From NCBI GenBank assembly GCA_002719575.1, contig PBHS01000043.1, forward strand, positions 39,922 to 46,278: DNA of 6,357 bases. The letters are read 5' to 3'. A program made the position numbers and the translations under genes. This stretch comes from Gammaproteobacteria bacterium (GTDB taxonomy: Bacteria > Pseudomonadota > Gammaproteobacteria > Pseudomonadales > Pseudohongiellaceae). A model generated the notes under the pieces. The model saw only the letters and a program-made list of their open reading frames with translations, ran no database searches and had not been told where the DNA came from. This document shows positions 1 to 4,647 of the stretch, in pieces. Position 1 is the stretch's first letter. Each line of letters begins with the position of its first letter.

Positions 1-57
1 AACGCCCGCCAGCAATGAGAGGGCTGCCAAAACCGCAATCTTGAACGACTTCACCAA
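1..57 (-). CDS. Exported protein, N-terminal fragment (runs off the left edge)
   Basis: Only the first 19 codons lie in the window. Read on the minus strand they give MVKSFKIAVLAALSLLAGV, a clear start of a signal peptide: a basic n-region (two Lys) followed by a hydrophobic Ala/Leu core. The proposed start is TTG at 57-55, because a strong Shine-Dalgarno sequence GGGAGG (72-67) lies 9 nt upstream; the next codon, GTG at 54-52, is an alternative start at 12 nt. The frame stays open to base 1. It begins 24 nt after the stop of the secreted-protein gene at 82-1056, so the two are very likely one operon. The mature protein is outside the window, so no function can be given; only export to periplasm or membrane is supported. 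Confidence 0.65.
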   Translation of the reverse strand, partial: MVKSFKIAVLAALSLLAGV

Positions 58-66
58 GAATACGAG

Positions 67-72
67 CCTCCC
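67..72 (-). promoter_or_regulatory. Ribosome binding site of the left-edge gene
   Basis: GGGAGG on the minus strand, in the 24-nt gap between the stop codon at 84-82 and the proposed TTG start at 57. Spacing is 9 nt to TTG and 12 nt to GTG, which favours TTG. It is the strongest Shine-Dalgarno match I see in the window and is the main support for the short edge gene. Confidence 0.6.
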
Positions 73-81
73 ATGTTTCAA

Positions 82-1056
82 TCACTTTTGATGGAGGTCA
101 GCTACGCGAGCACCGCGCAAAATGTTTACCATGCCATAGTTACCTTCATGGCATGCGTATTCATAGACCTGACCAGCGACCTTATAGAAAGGTATTAAGC
201 CGATAACCTTATCCGTAAAGGTGTCAGGATCAACGATGGTAAATTCATAATCAATCCTGTCGACAGCCACTCGCGTAAATTTTTCCACAAGACTTTTGTT
301 TTCAGAACTCCCCAATCCGGAAAATGAATGGGTCAGACCGTTAAAATTTCGGGTCTCTACCACCAAAGTATCGCCCTCCCAGTGTCCCCTCGAATCACCA
401 GTCCACTGTCCGATAGCTTCGTCAGCATGCGGGCGACCGTCCAGAGACACTATGCGAGCGTCATGCACCATTTCTGTCAAGATCACGACATGATCGTGAT
501 TCTGAACGATCTGCACATTGTTGTTGTAGAAGCTCGGGGTAACCGGCGGCCCGGCATTAAAACCCAGAATGCAGCGGTCTGACAGTGGACGATCTTCAGG
601 GCCGTCGGTTGCAAAGGCAGCGCCTAGCGCGTTGCGCACAGGCCTCGCCGGGGGTTTACCGAGGACAGGACGGTAAACGTTTTCTTGTAAAGAAGGCAGC
701 CTGCCATTCGCCGGATAGGTAATGTGAGAAGTCAGTATTTCCAGTCCGAGGCCAGCACTTTCTATCCAAAAATCGTTATAAGCCTCATCGACCCCGGTAC
801 CAGGAATCGCTGCATCCGACGCTTCGTCCCTCGCTACAGTTCTGGCTTCAAGGTCTGCAATTTCTTCCGCACTTAGGAACTTTCGATTGCCATATTTAAA
901 CGGTCGCTGCATGGGCGTGTTTGATGAAAAGTTCCAGACCCCCTGCAGATCAGGTGCGCCCCATTCTGTTCGAGGAACTGTGTAGAACTCAGCCCCAGTC
1001 AGGACGCCAGAAAACCAAATTATGATCAGAATGGAAAGAATTCGTAAGCATTGCAT
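82..1056 (-). CDS. Secreted protein of unknown function (W-G-x-P-D-L-Q-G-V-W family)
   Basis: A 324-residue protein with an N-terminal signal peptide (about residues 1-22: hydrophobic run LRILSILIIIWFSGVLTGA, cleavage likely after TGA). No lipobox cysteine is seen, so it is probably a soluble periplasmic or secreted protein. Just after the signal comes W32-G-A-P-D-L-Q-G-V-W41. Other marks are P-L-S-D-R-C-I (157-163), a repeated aromatic/His-rich beta pattern at 185-240 including S-L-D-G-R-P-H (204-210) and S-R-G-H-W-E-G-D-T-L-V-V-E-T (222-235), and Y-A-C-H-E-G-N-Y (300-307). These motifs recur in uncharacterised exported proteins of environmental Acidobacteria and Gammaproteobacteria, for which I know no function. 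The start is either ATG at 1056 or TTG at 1059: the ribosome site AAAGG (1071-1067) is 10 nt from ATG and 7 nt from TTG, adding one residue. A CATAAT -10-like hexamer lies at 1115-1110 without a good -35. The two Cys (162, 302) might form a disulfide in the periplasm; this is inference. Confidence 0.88.
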   Translation of the reverse strand: MQCLRILSILIIIWFSGVLTGAEFYTVPRTEWGAPDLQGVWNFSSNTPMQRPFKYGNRKFLSAEEIADLEARTVARDEASDAAIPGTGVDEAYNDFWIESAGLGLEILTSHITYPANGRLPSLQENVYRPVLGKPPARPVRNALGAAFATDGPEDRPLSDRCILGFNAGPPVTPSFYNNNVQIVQNHDHVVILTEMVHDARIVSLDGRPHADEAIGQWTGDSRGHWEGDTLVVETRNFNGLTHSFSGLGSSENKSLVEKFTRVAVDRIDYEFTIVDPDTFTDKVIGLIPFYKVAGQVYEYACHEGNYGMVNILRGARVADLHQK

Positions 1057-1066
1057 CAAAAATTAG

Positions 1067-1071
1067 CCTTT
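1067..1071 (-). promoter_or_regulatory. Ribosome binding site deciding between TTG and ATG starts
   Basis: AAAGG on the minus strand. It is followed by 7 nt and TTG (1059-1057), then directly ATG (1056-1054). The spacing fits TTG better, codon preference fits ATG better. The two proteins differ by one Met at the front of the signal peptide. Confidence 0.45.
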
Positions 1072-1164
1072 AAACGACCGGTTTGGATAGGAAAATTGTG
1101 GGTTGCTCCATTATGCGTGCTCTGTGGAAATAACTGGAAAATTTTCGAAGCGATAGTCACTTTC

Positions 1165-2406
1165 CTACGCAGCAGGATATCCGACGGGAGATCTGTAGTT
1201 GTAGACACGGCTGAAGAAAACTCCATAGAGAAACAGACCAAGCGACAACAGCATAGCAGGTAACAGAGCGTTGAGTGTACCGAATGTCTCTATCATGGAG
1301 CCCAGAACAATCGCCCCTATAGGGGCACTGCCGAGCAAACCCAGAGTAAACACTGACATGACTCGGCCACGGAACTCTGCAGTTGCAGATTCTTGGACAA
1401 TCGTTCTAGCCAGAGTGAGGGTGATCCCCATGTTGGCACCCCAAGAAATAGCGGCAATCGCAAATACCCATTGTGCTGGCTGTAACCACATAATGCCAAG
1501 AATAAACATTCTTGAAAGCTGCATCAGTAGGAATATTCTACCGGGTCGCTTAAGAGGCATAAAACGCATCATAGCAAGGCTGGATGTCGTGGCACCACAA
1601 TAAAAAATCACCATCATCATGGACAACAAAAGCGCGTCTCCTTCGTAAATTCTGCGCACGATGAACGGAAACACCGTCATGAAAGACCCAGCGTTGAAGA
1701 TGCTGGATATGAAATTAATGGAAAGCGTCTGCGCGATCACCGGGCTTTTTGAAATAGTCGCTACCCCTTTTCTTAGTTGGGCAAGCGTAGATTCTTCCGT
1801 TTTATCCTCATGGGCATTCGAACTTACACGCGCCACCATTAGCGCTGCACAGGAGAAGCAGACCAGCTGTATCAGCAATACCGGAATCAGTCCCAGCACT
1901 TCCAGTGTGCCGGCCACTGCCAGCCCCATAATCTGCACAATAAATCCGATCGCAGTGGCACCTGAGACAGACTTTTGCACCTCGCCTCGGGCAACGCGAT
2001 TCAGCAGGGCCTGCTGTGCCGGGCTGGTGTAGGAGATAACAAAACTCATACCCAACCCCCAGAGCAAAATATTCCAGATAGCAAGCTGAGATAAATAAAG
2101 AACCGCAACTAGGAATAGAGGAAGAATCGGTGCAAGGGTATACACTTTGATCAACAGACTGCGAGGGTCGATACCATCTGCCTTGGCACCGCCCAGCAGA
2201 ATTAAAACAATACCGGGAATTCCCACGAGAGCCTGGATCAATCCGACCTCCTTAGCGGAAAGTTCAAGGATACCAATAAGAATCCAAGCGACCAGCAATT
2301 GCTGCATCGCAATGGCGATGCCTGCAAGGCCGGTGGATGCGAGATACGACCTAAACTCAGAGTGAGCGATGTCGGATTGGGACTGAAGAGGTTCAGGCGA
2401 ATTCAT
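1165..2406 (-). CDS. MFS transporter, EntS/MFS_3-like exporter
   Basis: A 413-residue inner-membrane protein with about 12 hydrophobic segments in two halves joined by a charged cytoplasmic loop (about residues 194-220, rich in E, D, K, R). The loop after helix 2 reads L-G-G-A-K-A-D-G-I-D-P-R-S (71-83), a form of MFS motif A. In the first half S-P-A-Q-Q-A-L-L-N-R-V (128-138) and in the second half E-F-R-G-R-V-M-S (344-351), followed by a Gly/Pro-rich helix (357-369), are typical of the MFS_3 group that includes the enterobactin exporter EntS and many drug exporters. By family it should expel a small molecule by proton antiport; the substrate cannot be read from sequence. The ATG at 2406 is chosen because it leaves a normal short cytoplasmic N-terminus. 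It has no good Shine-Dalgarno sequence. In-frame TTG codons upstream (2496, and 2442 behind a G-run) would add up to 30 residues of low-complexity, unconvincing sequence. It is 108 nt upstream of the secreted-protein gene and 191 nt downstream of the split-barrel gene. Confidence 0.93.
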   Translation of the reverse strand: MNSPEPLQSQSDIAHSEFRSYLASTGLAGIAIAMQQLLVAWILIGILELSAKEVGLIQALVGIPGIVLILLGGAKADGIDPRSLLIKVYTLAPILPLFLVAVLYLSQLAIWNILLWGLGMSFVISYTSPAQQALLNRVARGEVQKSVSGATAIGFIVQIMGLAVAGTLEVLGLIPVLLIQLVCFSCAALMVARVSSNAHEDKTEESTLAQLRKGVATISKSPVIAQTLSINFISSIFNAGSFMTVFPFIVRRIYEGDALLLSMMMVIFYCGATTSSLAMMRFMPLKRPGRIFLLMQLSRMFILGIMWLQPAQWVFAIAAISWGANMGITLTLARTIVQESATAEFRGRVMSVFTLGLLGSAPIGAIVLGSMIETFGTLNALLPAMLLSLGLFLYGVFFSRVYNYRSPVGYPAA

Positions 2407-2412
2407 TGCTCT

Positions 2413-2442
2413 GGTATAGCACTCAACAGCCGTGAGTGGCAA
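2413..2442 (-). promoter_or_regulatory. Candidate sigma-70 promoter for the MFS gene, possibly leaderless
   Basis: On the minus strand TTGCCA (2442-2437, 5 of 6 to the -35 consensus) is separated by 18 nt from TATACC (2418-2413, 4 of 6 to the -10 consensus). The -10 hexamer ends 6 nt before the ATG at 2406, so transcription would begin at or next to the start codon. This would explain the lack of a ribosome binding site. The match may be chance, and it fails if translation starts further upstream. Confidence 0.3.
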
Positions 2443-2597
2443 CGACACCCCCAACCAATAGGGTCCACTGCGACTTGACCCAAATGCTGCTGCCAACGTG
2501 CGAGGTGCCTCACAAAGTCGACTTTAGATATTTACGTTTAAAGTGGCTTAATTTTTTAGACGAATCGCTCGAGAAAACCGAGCCATCAACGGCGACA

Positions 2598-3185
2598 TCA
2601 ATACTCTACAACGTTTCGCTGGGTTACCCTCCAGTAATACCACTTTGCGACTACGTCTTCAGAACCATCGTCCGCTATTCGGATTGAAACGGGCTCTCTG
2701 CCAAGTATCTGGCGAAGCTCTTCTGGATCGTGCACCAACGCCGCAGTCATCTCATATATCTTTCCATCGATTTTTAATTTCACTCTGGGATCACGTTGAA
2801 CATTAGCCCACCACTGCTTGTATTCGGGAAAATCTCTGCTCAGCCTATCCCCTCTTGCACTACCACCGACATATAGATTTTCCCCCCTGGGTGTTGGGAG
2901 TATCGTTACCGAGTAAGGAAGTCCATACCAGGTTCTCGTCTCAAGCATTATAGTGTTTCCTCTGACTGGATGCCGAACGTCCCGAACCCAATCCCAATTA
3001 TCAACGGGCTCAGAAACGAGATCTCCCTTAAGCCAAAGACCTGGATATGTCATTCGGCCTCGCTCGTTGTACGCTTCAGTGGTGTAGTCCATATATTCCG
3101 GCTCCAATCCTGTAACACTGAGTGTACAGATAGTACCTATGAGCAAGAGCACTACGGCAGTTAACCCAACTCGCAATTTTCTCAT
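2598..3185 (-). CDS. Membrane-anchored or exported split-barrel protein, probable nitroreductase/deazaflavin-type
   Basis: A 195-residue protein. Residues 1-26 (basic M-R-K-L-R then a Val/Leu/Ile core) are a signal peptide or single N-terminal membrane anchor; no proper lipobox is present around Cys20. The body has the beta-rich layout of the FMN/F420-binding split-barrel proteins: two strands at about 77-96 (N-T-I-M-L-E-T-R-T-W-Y-G-L-P-Y-S), E-N-L-Y-V-G-G (102-108), then W-W-A-N-V-Q-R-D-P-R-V-K-L-K-I (125-139) and K-I-Y-E-M-T-A-A-L-V-H-D-P-E-E (142-156). The last block matches the pattern W-x-x-N-L-x-x-x-P-x-V, then a G-x-x-x-x-x-x-A strand, of the deazaflavin-dependent nitroreductase (DDN) family. 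It is unusually rich in Trp. Cofactor and substrate are not known. The ATG at 3185 is chosen because GGGGGA (3197-3192) gives a 7-nt spacing; the ATG two codons upstream at 3191 would lie 1 nt from it. It heads the leftward gene block. Confidence 0.85.
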   Translation of the reverse strand: MRKLRVGLTAVVLLLIGTICTLSVTGLEPEYMDYTTEAYNERGRMTYPGLWLKGDLVSEPVDNWDWVRDVRHPVRGNTIMLETRTWYGLPYSVTILPTPRGENLYVGGSARGDRLSRDFPEYKQWWANVQRDPRVKLKIDGKIYEMTAALVHDPEELRQILGREPVSIRIADDGSEDVVAKWYYWRVTQRNVVEY

Positions 3186-3191
3186 AATCAT

Positions 3192-3197
3192 TCCCCC
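3192..3197 (-). promoter_or_regulatory. Ribosome binding site of the split-barrel gene
   Basis: GGGGGA on the minus strand, 7 nt from the ATG at 3185 but only 1 nt (counting from the G-run) from the in-frame ATG at 3191. It therefore favours the second ATG as the real start. Confidence 0.5.
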
Positions 3198-3393
3198 ATT
3201 TCGGCTGGCTCTCTAGATCCAGTCAGCAATTGCGTCCAACCATAATCAGATATCTAAATACACGAATATCACACCGACTTTCTTTAATCCCAAGCGCACT
3301 CGAGTCTTGAAGATAAGCTAATAAAAAATTCAGTCGGGCAGTTCACAAAATATTTGAACAAGATAACATCAAAAAGGATCGAGACTTGTGTCT

Positions 3394-3423
3394 ATTAATT
3401 CATCTGTGGCCAAGCGCTGTCAA
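3394..3423 (-). promoter_or_regulatory. Candidate promoter for the leftward split-barrel gene
   Basis: On the minus strand a perfect -35 box TTGACA (3423-3418) is followed after 18 nt by ATTAAT (3399-3394), 4 of 6 to the -10 consensus but wrong in its first two positions. Transcription would start near 3387, leaving a leader of about 200 nt before the ATG at 3185. The long leader and weak -10 keep confidence low. An inverted ATAGAC copy overlaps the -10 box. Confidence 0.3.
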
Positions 3424-3524
3424 ACTGCTTACTGAAATGTCGCCGCAATTACGGAGATAGACACTTAACGAAGATAATAGACTTCAGTGGAGCCCGAGCG
3501 GACCGGTGTGAGGGACGCCGCAAA

Positions 3525-3555
3525 TTGATTCCTGTAACCAACCACTTGATATATA
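3525..3555 (+). promoter_or_regulatory. Candidate extended -10 promoter for the lyase gene
   Basis: TTGATT (3525-3530) and TATATA (3550-3555) are 19 nt apart, slightly long, but the -10 box is preceded by TG plus one base (3547-3549), the extended -10 motif that can compensate for a weak -35. Transcription would begin near 3562, with a leader of about 40 nt before the ATG at 3601. Confidence 0.35.
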
Positions 3556-3600
3556 CGCACTCAAATCGCCAGTCTTGGCTTACTCGAGTAGACTTACCGG

Positions 3601-4641
3601 ATGAAGAAGAAAATTTTTTTCGATTTTCAGCGCGCTCAAACAATAATCCGGCATTGTCCGGTGTATCAGGCTACGCCAGTTCAAAGAATTGAGACACCTT
3701 TCGGTGGTCAACTCCTGATTAAAGACGAAACCAGTCGCTTCAGGATGGGCGCATTCAAGGCACTAGGTGGCATTTATGCCATGGCAGCTATTCTGCTTGA
3801 GCGTTGGAACGAGGATAATCGAGCTCCCATCAAGCCCGAGCATATTTTTACAGAAGAGGTTTCGGCCTGGAGCCACCAGTTCACTTTTGTCTGTGCGAGC
3901 GCTGGTAACCACGGGCTGGCAGTCGCTAAGGGGGCAAAGCTCTTCAACGCCAAGTGTCGAATTCACCTCTCAAAGACCGTGCCTATCGCTTTTGAGCAGA
4001 GGCTGTTGGACCTCAGCGCCACCGTGGTGCGCTCGGGTGCGAACTATGAAGAAAGTATGCGCGCGGCAATCGAAGACTGCTCTGATGTGAGAGAAATTTT
4101 GCTCTCTGACAGCGCCTGGCCGGGCTATAGCCGCATTCCCTCGCTGGTTATGGAAGGCTATACCGTCATGGCAGAAGAGATGCGAGCATTCTTCCATGCC
4201 GAAAGCACTTGGCCAACCCACGTCTTTTTGCAGGCCGGCGTCGGCGGCATGGCGGCAGCGATTGCTTGTCATATCCGTAGTGTCTGGCCTCGCCAGCCAA
4301 CGATCATAGTTGTCGAGCCCGAAGCTGCTGCCTGTCTCATGGAGAGTCATCGGAGAAAGACATTAACCGAAGTAAAAGGACAGGTGTCTTCAATGGGACG
4401 CTTAGATTGCAAGTTGCCCTCAACGCTCGCCTTTGAAATTCTCCATGAGCAGGCGAACCAATTTGTTTGCGTGAGCGATCTTGAAGCCGAGCTAGCAGTC
4501 GACTTTCTGGCTTCACATCGACTACGCACAACCCCTTCGGGCGCTGCAGGTGTTGCCGCCATGCTCGACGCAGAGATTAAGCTTGAGGGGTTGCCAGAAG
4601 GCTCAATTCCTCTTGCCCTGGTTACAGAGGCCGAGGACTAA
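3601..4641 (+). CDS. PLP-dependent fold-type II lyase, diaminopropionate ammonia-lyase-like
   Basis: A 346-residue cytoplasmic enzyme. K-D-E-T-S-R-F-R-M-G-A-F-K-A-L-G-G (41-57) places the PLP-binding lysine at K53. The loop S-A-G-N-H-G (100-105) should hold the PLP ring side, and Q-A-G-V-G-G-M-A-A (211-219) is the Gly-rich phosphate loop. L-S-D-S-A-W-P-G-Y-S-R-I-P (168-180), M-A-E-E (190-193), P-T-H-V-F-L-Q-A-G-V-G (205-215) and S-S-M-G-R-L-D-C (263-270) line up with DpaL (YgeX), which converts 2,3-diaminopropionate to pyruvate and ammonia. From memory of E. coli YgeX, K77 and D189 correspond to K53 and D170, but D120 of T-D-G-N-H-G is Ala101 here. Together with its shorter length (346 against about 398; N- and C-terminal ends trimmed, ending T-E-A-E-D), this makes the exact substrate uncertain: a related amino acid dehydratase or ammonia-lyase is equally possible. 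The ATG at 3601 is forced by an in-frame TAG at 3589-3591. No good ribosome site precedes it. Confidence 0.93.
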   Translation: MKKKIFFDFQRAQTIIRHCPVYQATPVQRIETPFGGQLLIKDETSRFRMGAFKALGGIYAMAAILLERWNEDNRAPIKPEHIFTEEVSAWSHQFTFVCASAGNHGLAVAKGAKLFNAKCRIHLSKTVPIAFEQRLLDLSATVVRSGANYEESMRAAIEDCSDVREILLSDSAWPGYSRIPSLVMEGYTVMAEEMRAFFHAESTWPTHVFLQAGVGGMAAAIACHIRSVWPRQPTIIVVEPEAAACLMESHRRKTLTEVKGQVSSMGRLDCKLPSTLAFEILHEQANQFVCVSDLEAELAVDFLASHRLRTTPSGAAGVAAMLDAEIKLEGLPEGSIPLALVTEAED

Positions 4642-4647
4642 TCGAGT

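Larger units (their letters stand above)
3198..3600. other. Divergent intergenic region, AT-rich, no gene seen
   Basis: About 400 bases between the leftward split-barrel gene and the rightward lyase gene. Short open frames here have no ribosome site and no recognisable protein. The region should hold promoters for both directions; two candidates are listed separately. ATAGAC occurs at 3457-3462 and 3477-3482 on the plus strand, 20 bases apart, and inverted (GTCTAT) at 3390-3395. I see no strong stem followed by a T-run, no riboswitch and no tRNA. Confidence 0.6.

Noticed and set aside
1137..1148. GAAAATTTTC palindrome in the MFS/secreted-protein gap
   Set aside because: Short AT-rich palindrome without a second copy or a partner promoter; not enough to call an operator.
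1313..1326. Perfect 14-base palindrome GCCCCTATAGGGGC
   Set aside because: It lies inside the MFS coding region, encodes part of a normal transmembrane segment, and one such palindrome is not unexpected by chance in a window of this size.
2407..2496. N-terminal extension of the MFS protein to TTG at 2496
   Set aside because: The extra 30 residues do not look like an MFS N-terminus and the ribosome site is 11 nt away from a rare start codon; ATG at 2406 gives a normal N-terminus.
2567..2585. Inverted repeat GCTCG/CGAGC just after the split-barrel stop, considered as a terminator
   Set aside because: The stem is only 5 bp with a 7-base loop and no T-run follows it on either strand.
3449..3643. 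64-codon minus-strand open frame over the lyase start
   Set aside because: It has no ribosome site, low-quality composition, and overlaps the better supported lyase gene and its promoter region.
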